Positions 35,110 through 44,499 of a stretch of DNA of 64,000 nucleotides are shown one piece after another. The translations under genes were made by a program, and so were the position numbers. The notes beneath the pieces are model-generated. The model was not told the DNA's origin, ran no database searches, and saw only the letters and a program-made list of their open reading frames with translations. This DNA comes from JASJBU01 sp963797085 (lineage in GTDB: Bacteria > Pseudomonadota > Gammaproteobacteria > Chromatiales > Chromatiaceae). How positions within the stretch are numbered: position 1 is the first letter of the stretch; each line of letters begins with the position of its first letter. The DNA is taken from assembly GCA_963797085.1 (NCBI GenBank), contig CAWCOA010000026.1, forward strand, positions 248,001 through 312,000. The letters are read 5' to 3'.

Positions 35110-36477
35110 ATGAGCGAAAAACACTTGACGAACACACGATTTGACCAATTCAAGCTGGCACCAGAGATACTCCAGGGCATTCAGGAAGCCGGCTTTACCT
35201 ACTGTACCCCGATCCAGGCTGAGACCCTGCCGATCCTCCTCGAAGGCCGGGACCTGGCCGGCCAGGCACAGACCGGCACCGGTAAGACCGCAGCCTTTCT
35301 GGTCGCCACCCTGCAACATCTGATCGAACACCCCGCCGACGAGCAACGCCGGGCCAACCAGCCACGCGCCCTGATGCTGGCGCCGACCCGGGAACTGGCG
35401 GTACAGATTTACAATGATGCCCAGATCCTGACTAAACACACCGGCTTTACCTCCGCGGCCGTGTATGGCGGCACCGGTTATGATCAGCAACGCAGACAGC
35501 TGGAACAGGGTGTCGATCTCCTCATCGGCACACCCGGGCGATTGATCGACTATTTGAAGCAGCATGTCTACGACCTAAGGGCGATCCAGGTCATCGTGCT
35601 CGACGAGGCGGACCGCATGTTCGATCTCGGCTTCATCAAAGACATCCGCTTCATGCTGCGGCGCTGTCCCAAACCTGAGCATCGTTTGGGTATGCTTTTC
35701 TCCGCCACCCTCTCTTACCGAGTCAAAGAGCTGGCCTACGAGCACATGAATAATCCGCAGAGCGTGGAGGTGGAACCGCAGCAGGTCACTGCGGAAAACG
35801 TGCGGGAGGTCTGCTACATGACCGCCAACGAGGAGAAGATCCCACTGCTGCTGGGGCTGCTACGCAGTCTGGAGGATAGCCGCGCCATTGTCTTCATCAA
35901 CACCAAGCGAACCGCTGACAAGGTCTGGGGGTTCCTGCAGGGAAATGGGATCGAAACCGCGGTGCTCTCCGGGGATGTGCCGCAGAAGAAACGCCTCAGC
36001 CTGCTGCGCAAATTCCAGGAAGGAGATATCTCGGTGCTGGTAGCCACCGACGTGGCGGCCCGGGGCCTGCACATCTCCGACGTCAGCCATGTGATCAATT
36101 TCGACTTGCCGGAGGATGCAGAGGACTATGTGCACCGTATCGGCCGCACCGCTCGGGCCGGGGCCAGTGGCGACGCCATCAGCTTCGCCTGCGAGACCCA
36201 CGCATTTTCATTTCCGGATATCGAGGCCTATGTAGGCCACAGCATCCCCACGCAATCGGTGGACCCAGCCCTGCTGGCTGACATAGATCCGAAGAGCCGC
36301 ATCTATCCGGAAAAAGGCAGCCGTCAGGAGCGCCGCCCGAAGGACGGACGCAAGGGCCATGGCAAGAGCCATCACCACAAAGAGCACAAGAAACCGGAAG
36401 GCGCTGACAAACCCAAGCGTCGGCGCCGCAGGCGAAGTGGCCCCAAACCGCCCCAGAGCGGTGGTGAGACCTCCTAG
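35110..36477 (+). CDS. rhlB: DEAD-box ATP-dependent RNA helicase (RhlB-like)
   Basis: RNA helicase of 455 residues from the ATG at 35110. The helicase motifs are in order: Q motif (FTYCTPIQAETLP), motif I AQTGTGKTAAF, Ia APTRELAVQ, Ib TPGRLID, II VLDEADRMFD, III SATLSYR, V ATDVAARGLHI and VI HRIGRTARAG. The basic tail (KPKRRRRRRSGPKPP) binds RNA. It best matches RhlB, the helicase that joins the RNA degradosome, but assignment among DEAD-box paralogues is less certain than the family. An in-frame start at 35065 is less likely. Confidence 0.9.
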   Translation: MSEKHLTNTRFDQFKLAPEILQGIQEAGFTYCTPIQAETLPILLEGRDLAGQAQTGTGKTAAFLVATLQHLIEHPADEQRRANQPRALMLAPTRELAVQIYNDAQILTKHTGFTSAAVYGGTGYDQQRRQLEQGVDLLIGTPGRLIDYLKQHVYDLRAIQVIVLDEADRMFDLGFIKDIRFMLRRCPKPEHRLGMLFSATLSYRVKELAYEHMNNPQSVEVEPQQVTAENVREVCYMTANEEKIPLLLGLLRSLEDSRAIVFINTKRTADKVWGFLQGNGIETAVLSGDVPQKKRLSLLRKFQEGDISVLVATDVAARGLHISDVSHVINFDLPEDAEDYVHRIGRTARAGASGDAISFACETHAFSFPDIEAYVGHSIPTQSVDPALLADIDPKSRIYPEKGSRQERRPKDGRKGHGKSHHHKEHKKPEGADKPKRRRRRRSGPKPPQSGGETS

Positions 36478-36511
36478 CACTCCGTCAAGGCAGTATTAAT
36501 GGGGTACTTGC

Positions 36512-36874
36512 ATGGAAGGTAAATGCGGCCGCTGCACAAACTCCAAGTGCTGCTCCTACACCACCGAGGCGTTGGGGGTCGCGCCCCGCGCAAAATCCGA
36601 TTTCGACCATTTACTATGGCAGATATCCCACCAGGGCGTGGAGATCTACAAGGATACCGATGGCTGGTTTCTGCTATTCCACGGCAGCTGTGAACACCTG
36701 CAGCCCGGCGGAGCCTGCGGCATCTATGAGCAGCGGCCGCAGATCTGCCGTGACTACGACAATGACTGGTGCGAGTTCGACGCCCCGGCGGAGGATGGCT
36801 TCGAACTCTACTTTCGCAACTATTCAGAGTTGCTGGCCTACTGCAAAAAACGCTTCAAGACCTGGGGCAGGTAG
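36512..36874 (+). CDS. YkgJ-family cysteine cluster protein
   Basis: A 120-residue protein with the CxxCxxxxCC signature (C5, C8, C13, C14) and later cysteines in GSCEHLQPGGACGIYEQRPQICRDYD and DWCEFD. The pattern suggests a bound metal, zinc or Fe-S. The function of this family is unknown. It lies 34 bp after the helicase gene and may be cotranscribed. Confidence 0.85.
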   Translation: MEGKCGRCTNSKCCSYTTEALGVAPRAKSDFDHLLWQISHQGVEIYKDTDGWFLLFHGSCEHLQPGGACGIYEQRPQICRDYDNDWCEFDAPAEDGFELYFRNYSELLAYCKKRFKTWGR

Positions 36875-36990
36875 AGCTCCTGCGCACTCCCTTGGCACCT
36901 TCTCCGTAAACCTGGTTTTTAAAGACTCCCTGGCTACTGCCGAATGATTGTTCAGCGCCAAGCAGCTATCCTCAAGGGAGCCGACCCAAC

Positions 36991-38961
36991 ATGCTTACAA
37001 CAATTCGACGTGAAATAGTTTTCACTCGACACTCTGTTTTGAAAGCCCTGTGCTTCGCGCTTGCTTTTATCACCACAACCAACACTTTTGCCGCTGATCT
37101 AGATGAATTGAAGGCGATGAGCCTGGAGGAGCTGGCCAATATAGAGGTCTCGATCGTGGGCAAGCGACCAGGCAAGTTGTCCGATACCGCTGCCGCAGTC
37201 TTCGTCATCACCGCCGAGGATATCCGCCGCTCAACTGCAACCCGTCTACCCGAGCTGCTACGCATGGTCCCGGGCCTCAATGTCGCCCGACTTGACGCAG
37301 CCGGCTGGGCAATCAGTGCCAGGGGTTTCAACAGCCGCCTTGCCAATAAATTGCTGGTAATGATCGATGGCCGGAGTGTCTACGCACAAATATTTTCAGG
37401 TACTACATGGGAGGCCCAGGATGTTCTTTTAAAAGACATCGAGCGCATCGAGATCATCCGGGGCCCTGGCGCTGCAACCTGGGGCGCCAATGCGGTAAAC
37501 GGAGTGATCAACGTGATCACAAAATCCGCCACGGAGACCCAAAGCACACTGGCCACCGGATTGATCGGCAATGAACAACGCGGCGGCTGGCTGCGTCATG
37601 GAGGCAAATCTGGCGAAACAGGCGCCTATCGCGTTTATGCGAAGTATTACGACAGGGACCCTTTTACGCAAGTAGATGGCACGCCAAGCGATGGCGAATG
37701 GTCGGGATACCGCGGTGGGTTTCGCAGTGACTGGGGGTTGCAGGGCGATGGCAGACTCACTCTGCAGGGCGATGCCTATCAGGAAGATTTCGACCAGCTC
37801 GACCTGAGCGGCGGTAATTTGCTCGGTCGCTGGGAACAGCCCCACCTGGATGGCGGCCGCGACGTGATCCAGATCTACTACGACCGCAGCAATGGTGACT
37901 TAGGATACATCGGCGAAGAGAATCTGGACACGATTGATCTGGACTACCAGCACGAACTTGCACCCATCGGCATGCATGGCCTGAGTTTCGGCCTCGGCTA
38001 TCGTTGGCTACACAGCGATGTAACCATAATCCCACCTAGTATCATACTAGACCCGGAACGCACCTCTGAACTTTACAGCAGCTTCATTCAGGATGAGATA
38101 ACGCTGGCGCCGGACAAGCTGGGGCTGATTCTCGGCGCCAAACTTGAACACAATGACTTCAGTGGCTACGAATTCCAGCCCAGCGCGCGCCTGAACTATC
38201 AGGTCCGGCCAAATACCAGCCTGTGGGGATCAATCTCGAGGGCCGTGCGAACGCCATCACGGGGTGAGCACGATATGACTCTGGAGATACCATCCGGGGA
38301 GCTCATGGGTGTGCCCATCGCCAACCAGGTTGGTGGTGATCCGGGATTCGACAGCGAAAAGCTGGTTGCCTACGAGTTGGGATTGCGGACCCAGCCCATG
38401 ACAACCCTGGGGCTCGATCTGGCGTTGTTTTACAATGACTATGACCAGCTGGCCACCCTGGAACCACAACCCGGATTCATAATAGAACCAACCCAAATTA
38501 CCACGCGTACCCTGTATGCAAACAATATGCAGGGCGAAACCTACGGCCTGGAACTGGCGCTGGACTGGCGCGTGCAAGATGACTGGCGTCTGCAGGCGGC
38601 TTACAGCTACCTCAAGATGAAGCTGGAGCTCGACCCGGCCAGAGAGAGCCTATTGGCTGACACGGCCGAATACGAAACACCGCAACATCAGCTCAGCCTA
38701 CACTCGGCTTTTGACCTGAACGCCGACACCGAACTTGATATCTGGGGCTACTACGCTGATTACCCGCCGGAGAACGAGACATCAGCCTACTTCAATCTCG
38801 ACATCCGATTGGCGCGCCGCTACGGCAGATACATTACCCTGGAACTAGTTGGACGCAATCTGCTCGATCCACATCATAGCGAATTCGGCAACAGCCCGTT
38901 TGACAGCACCACTCAACAAGTGGATCGGGAAATGTTTCTAAAAATGATTTGGCAGAATTAG
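36991..38961 (+). CDS. TonB-dependent receptor, first of a tandem pair
   Basis: Outer-membrane TonB-dependent receptor of 656 residues with a signal peptide (ALCFALAFITTTNTFAA). The plug domain begins KAMSLEELANIEVSIVGKR and includes DTAAAVFVITAEDIRRS and RGPGAATWGANAVNGVINVIT. The barrel follows. It ends in IWQN, not the usual aromatic residue. The next gene is a close paralogue. The receptor-receptor-YfiR-hybrid kinase order suggests a sensory role, or uptake coupled to signalling. The ligand is unknown. GGGAG lies ten bases before the ATG. Confidence 0.9.
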   Translation: MLTTIRREIVFTRHSVLKALCFALAFITTTNTFAADLDELKAMSLEELANIEVSIVGKRPGKLSDTAAAVFVITAEDIRRSTATRLPELLRMVPGLNVARLDAAGWAISARGFNSRLANKLLVMIDGRSVYAQIFSGTTWEAQDVLLKDIERIEIIRGPGAATWGANAVNGVINVITKSATETQSTLATGLIGNEQRGGWLRHGGKSGETGAYRVYAKYYDRDPFTQVDGTPSDGEWSGYRGGFRSDWGLQGDGRLTLQGDAYQEDFDQLDLSGGNLLGRWEQPHLDGGRDVIQIYYDRSNGDLGYIGEENLDTIDLDYQHELAPIGMHGLSFGLGYRWLHSDVTIIPPSIILDPERTSELYSSFIQDEITLAPDKLGLILGAKLEHNDFSGYEFQPSARLNYQVRPNTSLWGSISRAVRTPSRGEHDMTLEIPSGELMGVPIANQVGGDPGFDSEKLVAYELGLRTQPMTTLGLDLALFYNDYDQLATLEPQPGFIIEPTQITTRTLYANNMQGETYGLELALDWRVQDDWRLQAAYSYLKMKLELDPARESLLADTAEYETPQHQLSLHSAFDLNADTELDIWGYYADYPPENETSAYFNLDIRLARRYGRYITLELVGRNLLDPHHSEFGNSPFDSTTQQVDREMFLKMIWQN

Positions 38962-39144
38962 TGAGGACCTTTGTGGCGCAGCAAACTCTTGCAGAAGACG
39001 AGCTGGAATCGGTCTTTGTCCAAAGCTTTTCCAATCCAGTCATTTCTTACCCGAGCCGTATAGATTCACTTACAAATGCCGATAGCCTTTTTTACATCAA
39101 ATAACTATCTGCCAGCAATCGAAGGCATTGGGATTCAAGCAAAA

Positions 39145-41115
39145 ATGCGTGCAATGTTTCGTCGTAAAAGCACCCCAACTCAATCCCCCCCAGGGAACGC
39201 TCTGAACTTTGCACTCGCCTTTTGCCTCACTACTACCGCAGTTGCCGGCGATTTGATGACATTGAAGGCGATGAGCCTGGAGGAGCTTGCAAATATCGAG
39301 GTCTTGATCGTGGGTAAACGGCCAGGCAAGCTGTCCGATACCGCCGCCGCGGTCTTCGTCATCACCGCCGAGGATATTCGCCGCTCCACTGCGACCCGCC
39401 TACCCGAATTGTTACGCATGGTCCCGGGTCTCAACGTCGCCCGACTGGACGCAGCCGAATGGGCGATCAGCGCGAGGGGGTTCAACAACCTCTATGCCAA
39501 CAAATTGTTGGTAATGATCGATGGTCGGAGTGTCTACGCACCGATGTTTTCAGGCACCCACTGGGAGGCCCAGGATGTACTGCTGGAGGACATCGAGCGC
39601 ATCGAGGTTATCCGTGGTCCCGGCGCCGCAACCTGGGGCGCCAACGCGGTTAACGGGGTGATCAATGTGATCACAAAATCCGCCCTGGAGACCCGGAGCA
39701 CATTGGCCACGGGGTTGATCGGCAACGAGCAACGCGGTGCCTGGCTGCGTCATGGCGGTGAATCCACCGAAACAGGTGCTTATCGGGTGTATGCAAAATA
39801 CTATGACCGCGATCCTTTCACGCAACCGGATGGCTCAGCAAACGATGATGAATGGTCTGGATACCGAGGTGGTTTCCGCGGTGATTGGGCGTTGCAGAAC
39901 AGCGCTAGTATCACCCTGCAGGGCGATGTCTACCAGGAAGATGCCGACCAACCCGAACTGAGCGGCGCTAATCTGCTCGGTCGTTGGGAACAACCTCGCC
40001 TGAGCGGTGGCCGTGATGTGGTCCAGATCTACTACGACCGGGCCAATGGCGAGTTAAAGAACATCGGCGAATCACACATTGACACGATTGATCTGGACTA
40101 CCAGCACGAACTCGCAGCAAAGAGTATGCATGACCTGAGTTTTGGCCTGGGCTACCGCTGGATGCACGTCAATTTTACTCCAACCTCGCAAAACATCATT
40201 CGGAACCCGGAACGCACCGCAGAGTTGTTCAGCGCTTTCATACAGGACAGGATAGAATTGCTGCCGAACCAGATACACCTCACGCTCGGCACCAAACTTG
40301 AACACAATGATTTCAGTGGTTTCGAGATCCAGCCCAGCATGCGCCTGAACTGGCAGCTCCGGCCACAGACCAGCCTGTGGGGATCGATTTCAAGGGCTGT
40401 ACGGACCCCATCGCTGGGTGAGCACGATCTGATTCTGGGCATCCCTGCTGGGGAGTTTATGGGTCTGCCGATCATCAATCAGGTTGCTGGTGATCCGGAA
40501 TTCGACAGTGAAGAACTGATCGCCTACGAGTTGGGGTTGCGCATGCAACCCAGCGCCACCCTGGGGCTTGATCTGGCACTCTTCTACAATGACTATGACC
40601 AGTTGAGCACCCTCGAACCACAGCCCGAAACCATCGTTGAAGACGACCGGATAATCACTCGCACCCTGCTTGGGAATAATATGCAGGGGGAGACCTGGGG
40701 CCTGGAACTGGCGCTGGACTGGCGCCCCCGGGATGGCTGGCGTCTGCAGGCAGCCTACAGCTACCTCAAAATGAAGCTGGAACTCGACCCGATCAGCCGG
40801 TATCCATTGACTGACACGGCCGAATACGAATCACCACGACACCAGCTCAGCCTGCACTCGGCCTTCGACCTGAATACCAACAGTGAACTCGATGTCTGGG
40901 GCTACTATGCGGATTACCCGGCTGAAAACGAGACATCAGCCTACTTCAACCTCGACATTCGCTTAGCGCACCGCTACAGCAGACATTTTACCCTGGAGCT
41001 CGTTGGACGCAATCTGCTCGATCCACAGCATAGCGAATTCGGCAACAGCCCGTTTACCGACACCACACAGCAGGTGGACCGGGAAGTGTTCCTGAAATTG
41101 ATCTGGCGTAACTAG
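39145..41115 (+). CDS. TonB-dependent receptor, second of a tandem pair
   Basis: Paralogue of the preceding receptor, with long identical stretches in the plug (DTAAAVFVITAEDIRRS, RLPELLRMVPGLNVARLDAA) and the C-terminal strands (TLELVGRNLLDP), so a tandem duplication. The frame opens at 39076. I start at 39145 (MRAMFRRKS), which leaves a short signal peptide (ALNFALAFCLTTTAVAG), giving 656 residues. The extracellular regions differ most, for example NFTPTSQNIIRNPERT against DVTIIPPSIILDPERT, which may mean different ligands. YfiR and the hybrid kinase follow closely. Confidence 0.88.
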   Translation: MRAMFRRKSTPTQSPPGNALNFALAFCLTTTAVAGDLMTLKAMSLEELANIEVLIVGKRPGKLSDTAAAVFVITAEDIRRSTATRLPELLRMVPGLNVARLDAAEWAISARGFNNLYANKLLVMIDGRSVYAPMFSGTHWEAQDVLLEDIERIEVIRGPGAATWGANAVNGVINVITKSALETRSTLATGLIGNEQRGAWLRHGGESTETGAYRVYAKYYDRDPFTQPDGSANDDEWSGYRGGFRGDWALQNSASITLQGDVYQEDADQPELSGANLLGRWEQPRLSGGRDVVQIYYDRANGELKNIGESHIDTIDLDYQHELAAKSMHDLSFGLGYRWMHVNFTPTSQNIIRNPERTAELFSAFIQDRIELLPNQIHLTLGTKLEHNDFSGFEIQPSMRLNWQLRPQTSLWGSISRAVRTPSLGEHDLILGIPAGEFMGLPIINQVAGDPEFDSEELIAYELGLRMQPSATLGLDLALFYNDYDQLSTLEPQPETIVEDDRIITRTLLGNNMQGETWGLELALDWRPRDGWRLQAAYSYLKMKLELDPISRYPLTDTAEYESPRHQLSLHSAFDLNTNSELDVWGYYADYPAENETSAYFNLDIRLAHRYSRHFTLELVGRNLLDPQHSEFGNSPFTDTTQQVDREVFLKLIWRN

Positions 41116-41136
41116 GCTTAAACCGACCGCAGACCC

Positions 41137-41736
41137 GTGATCTTGAACCGTCTACATATACGAATCTCAGCCTGCCGCCGCAAGCTCGGCGCTGCGCTGA
41201 TGATTAGCTTGACAGTCTGCTTGCTGATTATGAATACCGCTGCAGCAAGCGAGCCACCCGCGGAAACCGAGGTTAAAGCGGTTTATGTATTTAACTTCGC
41301 GAGCTTCGTAAGCTGGCCCAGTCAATCCACTGGTGAGGCACCGCTATCTTTCCAGGTCTGTGCGCTGGGAGAAAACCCGGTCACCGAACTGCTTGCTCAA
41401 GTGATCGAAGGTGAAAATGTGCACGGCCGGCCCATGAGATTCCGCTCCGTCGCCAGCAGTGCTGACGCAACTGACTGCCAGATCCTGTTCCTGGCCACCA
41501 GTGACAAACAACTGATTGCACAAGCACTGGGTGCTGTACAAACATTGCCGGTACTCACTGTTGGTGAACAGCCCGGCTTTGCGCATCGCGGTGGCCACAT
41601 CGAACTCAGTCTACGCGGCAGCCGCATCCACCCCATCATCAACCGCCAAAGCGTGGATCGCAGTAAATTGCGCATCAGCGCCAAGCTTTACCGGCTTGCC
41701 ACCGTTTTGCAAGGGCAGGAGCCAACAGCACCATGA
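41137..41736 (+). CDS. YfiR-family periplasmic protein
   Basis: YfiR (DUF4154) family protein of 199 residues with an Arg-rich n-region and a signal peptide (LMISLTVCLLIMNTAAA). EVKAVYVFNFASFVSWP is the family's opening and GHIELSLRGSRIHPIINRQSVD its C-terminal half. In Pseudomonas YfiR restrains the cyclase YfiN from the periplasm. Here the partner is probably the hybrid kinase, whose ATG overlaps this stop codon (ATGA). The start is GTG at 41137. An ATG at 41200 would shorten the n-region. Confidence 0.88.
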   Translation: MILNRLHIRISACRRKLGAALMISLTVCLLIMNTAAASEPPAETEVKAVYVFNFASFVSWPSQSTGEAPLSFQVCALGENPVTELLAQVIEGENVHGRPMRFRSVASSADATDCQILFLATSDKQLIAQALGAVQTLPVLTVGEQPGFAHRGGHIELSLRGSRIHPIINRQSVDRSKLRISAKLYRLATVLQGQEPTAP

Positions 41737-44480
41737 AACAACTGTTGTACAACTCTCCGATCCGCTATAAATTGATTGCCATCGTGCTTGTCTCAGCCGC
41801 AGTTGCGCTGCTTGGCGCCACTCTGGTGCTGCTCACCGGCAAGTTCGCTGATGATCGGGCTGCGCTTTACACCCACGCCAGCGGAGTGGCACGGATCATT
41901 GCCACCAACAGTACCGCAGCACTGGCATTTAACGACCCGGATAATGGTCGTGAGATACTCAGGGCACTGACTCACGAACCCAGTGTCATCAGCGCCCAGC
42001 TGCGCAACTCCAGTGGTGAATTATTCGCCAGCTACCTCAGCCAATCACCCATCGGCATACCCCCCGCTGAGACCCTGCAACAGCCACCATCGGACAACCC
42101 GCTGAATCCTACAATTCGCGTGGCGGATGATTATTTTGAAGTGACGGAAGCCATTCGTCTCGGAACTCGCAATCTCGGTCAAATCAACCTGCGCGTCGAT
42201 CTGCAACACCTCTATCACAACCTGCGCCAGCAGGCATTGATCGGCTTTGGCGTGTTCGCAGCTGCTCTCCTGCTGGCTGCCGCGCTGGCTTCAAGACTGC
42301 AGCGCCTGATCTCCAGCCCGCTGGCAAAGCTGGCTGGAGCAATGCGTAATGTCTCAACCGAACGCGACTACAGTGTGCGTCTGCATAAAGTGGGAGACGA
42401 TGAAATCGGCACACTGATGGATGCCTTTAACGATATGCTGGAACAGATCCAGGACCGTGACCGGGCCTTACGAGACGCCAAGGAGGGGGCGGAAAGCGCT
42501 AACCGGGCGAAATCCCGTTTTCTCGCCACCATGAGCCACGAGATCCGTACGCCAATGAATGGAGTCATGGGGATGGCCGAGCTGCTACATCGCACGGATC
42601 TGGACGATCGCCAGACTGAGTATGCCAACGTGATCCAGCGCTCAGCCCATTCACTCCTCAACATCATCAACGACATCCTGGACTTCTCGAAAATCGAGGC
42701 CGGCAAGCTCGACCTGGAGCATACTAATTTCGATCTGCGCCAGATTGTCGAGGATGCCGTCAGCAACCAGGCCGGTCGTGCTCACAGCAAAGGCCTGGAA
42801 TTAAATCTGGATCTGGCACCTGATCTGGTGCGCGGGGTCAAAGGCGATCCTGGGCGCTTACAGCAGATCCTGACCAACCTGGTCAGTAATGCGGTCAAGT
42901 TCACTGAGCAAGGTGAGATTACCGTGCGTGGCGAGAATATCAGTCAGACGGGTGATCATGTAACGCTGCGTTTTGAAGTACGGGATAGCGGTATCGGCAT
43001 GGGGCCAGAGGTACAGGCGCATATCTTCGATTCGTTCAGCCAGGCAGACAGTTCCACCACGCGCAGATATGGCGGTACCGGGTTAGGGCTTGCAATTGCC
43101 CGGGAACTCACCGAGATGATGGGCGGGCAGCTTGATGTTACCTCCAGCATCGGCGGCGGTTCCCGCTTCTGGTTCACTGTAAAGCTGAGTAGAGGACAAC
43201 AGATACCCGGCGAGACTTCACTGCAACTGCCGGAACTTGACCAGGAGCCGGTGCTGGTGGTCGATGACAACGAGACCAACCGGCGCATTCTACTGGATCA
43301 ACTCTCGGCCTACCAGCTGCGACCGGCGCTCGCCGCTAGTGGCCCTGAAGCGTTGAGCATGCTGCAGGCAGCTGCTACCCGAGGTGAAGCCTACCGCTTG
43401 GTGATTCTCGATCAGCAGATGCCGGAGATGTCAGGCATAGAGGTTGCCAAGAAAATTCGCAACACCCGTCTGCTGCAGCACCTGCCCCTGATCATGATGA
43501 GTTCGGTCGGTCAGGCACATGATGCCGACGAGGCGCTGCGACTACTCGATTGTTTCATCATCAAGCCTGTTCAGCAGGATCGTCTGATCGACTGCATCCG
43601 GCGTGTACTCAGCCGTGCCGGCGGGCCGGAGAGTCAGACCGCTGAACCCATGCAGACCCGCGACGAGACCAGCCTGAAGGCGCTACGCATCCTGATGGCC
43701 GAGGACAATCCAGTCAACCAGACTGTGGCGGAGGAGATGCTGGACTCCCTGGGATGCGAGGTGACCATCGTCGGCGATGGCCAGCAGGCGCTGGATCTCC
43801 TGCAGGATCATGAGTTCGACCTGGTGCTCATGGACTGTCAGTTACCGGTGCTGGATGGTTATAAGGCAACCCAGGCCATTCGTGAGCGCGAGAGCAGGCT
43901 CGAACTGCCACATCTGCCGGTGATTGCTTTGACCGCCTTTGCGATGACCGGTGATCGGGAACGCACCCTGCAAGCCGGCATGGACGATTATCTGAGTAAG
44001 CCTTACACCCGCGATGAATTGGCAACGATGTTGGAGCGCTGGCAGCCCGAGGTCAGTGCCCGGCAAATGGCTCTGCCGGTAAATCCGCCGTCAACCTCAG
44101 CCCCCCCGGGCCCATCTCCTCTCGATCCCGCCAAACTGAATGAGCTACGGGCCTTGCAGCGCCCGGGTAAACCAGACGTGCTGCAACGCATCGCCAGTGC
44201 CTATCTGCGTGAAACCCCCTCGCTCATTCAGGCCCTGCAAGAGGCCAGGAGCGGACAGGACCGGTCTGCCCTGCGCATCAGCGCCCATACACTGAAGTCC
44301 AGCAGCGCCAACCTCGGCGCCAGCGCCCTGGCCCAGCAGTGCCTGCTGGTGGAGTCGCATGCTGAGACGGCAGCATGGTCGGAACTTTCTGGTCTGGTGG
44401 AGTCACTGCTGCTGGATTGCGATCCAGTCATCGAGGCAATACAGGAGATAGCGCAGCCGTCAGCCCCGGTCATTTCCTGA
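41733..44480 (+). CDS. Hybrid sensor histidine kinase with CHASE8-like sensor, two receivers and HPt
   Basis: A 915-residue membrane phosphorelay protein. Order: TM helix (about 13-36), periplasmic CHASE8-like domain (about 38-160), second TM (about 167-188), HAMP (about 188-245), HisKA with H269 in FLATMSHEIRTPMNG, HATPase (LTNLVSNAVKFTEQGE, GGTGLGLAI), receiver 1 (from about 506, Asp in VILDQQMPEM), receiver 2 (from about 651, Asp in LVLMDCQLPVLDG) and HPt (His in SAHTLKSSSANLG, near 852). No DNA-binding or cyclase output exists, so it must signal through another regulator, as BarA does. The ATGA overlap with the YfiR gene implies a shared signal. Confidence 0.92.
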   Translation: MKQLLYNSPIRYKLIAIVLVSAAVALLGATLVLLTGKFADDRAALYTHASGVARIIATNSTAALAFNDPDNGREILRALTHEPSVISAQLRNSSGELFASYLSQSPIGIPPAETLQQPPSDNPLNPTIRVADDYFEVTEAIRLGTRNLGQINLRVDLQHLYHNLRQQALIGFGVFAAALLLAAALASRLQRLISSPLAKLAGAMRNVSTERDYSVRLHKVGDDEIGTLMDAFNDMLEQIQDRDRALRDAKEGAESANRAKSRFLATMSHEIRTPMNGVMGMAELLHRTDLDDRQTEYANVIQRSAHSLLNIINDILDFSKIEAGKLDLEHTNFDLRQIVEDAVSNQAGRAHSKGLELNLDLAPDLVRGVKGDPGRLQQILTNLVSNAVKFTEQGEITVRGENISQTGDHVTLRFEVRDSGIGMGPEVQAHIFDSFSQADSSTTRRYGGTGLGLAIARELTEMMGGQLDVTSSIGGGSRFWFTVKLSRGQQIPGETSLQLPELDQEPVLVVDDNETNRRILLDQLSAYQLRPALAASGPEALSMLQAAATRGEAYRLVILDQQMPEMSGIEVAKKIRNTRLLQHLPLIMMSSVGQAHDADEALRLLDCFIIKPVQQDRLIDCIRRVLSRAGGPESQTAEPMQTRDETSLKALRILMAEDNPVNQTVAEEMLDSLGCEVTIVGDGQQALDLLQDHEFDLVLMDCQLPVLDGYKATQAIRERESRLELPHLPVIALTAFAMTGDRERTLQAGMDDYLSKPYTRDELATMLERWQPEVSARQMALPVNPPSTSAPPGPSPLDPAKLNELRALQRPGKPDVLQRIASAYLRETPSLIQALQEARSGQDRSALRISAHTLKSSSANLGASALAQQCLLVESHAETAAWSELSGLVESLLLDCDPVIEAIQEIAQPSAPVIS

Positions 44481-44499
44481 TCCGTTCTGACCCACCAAG

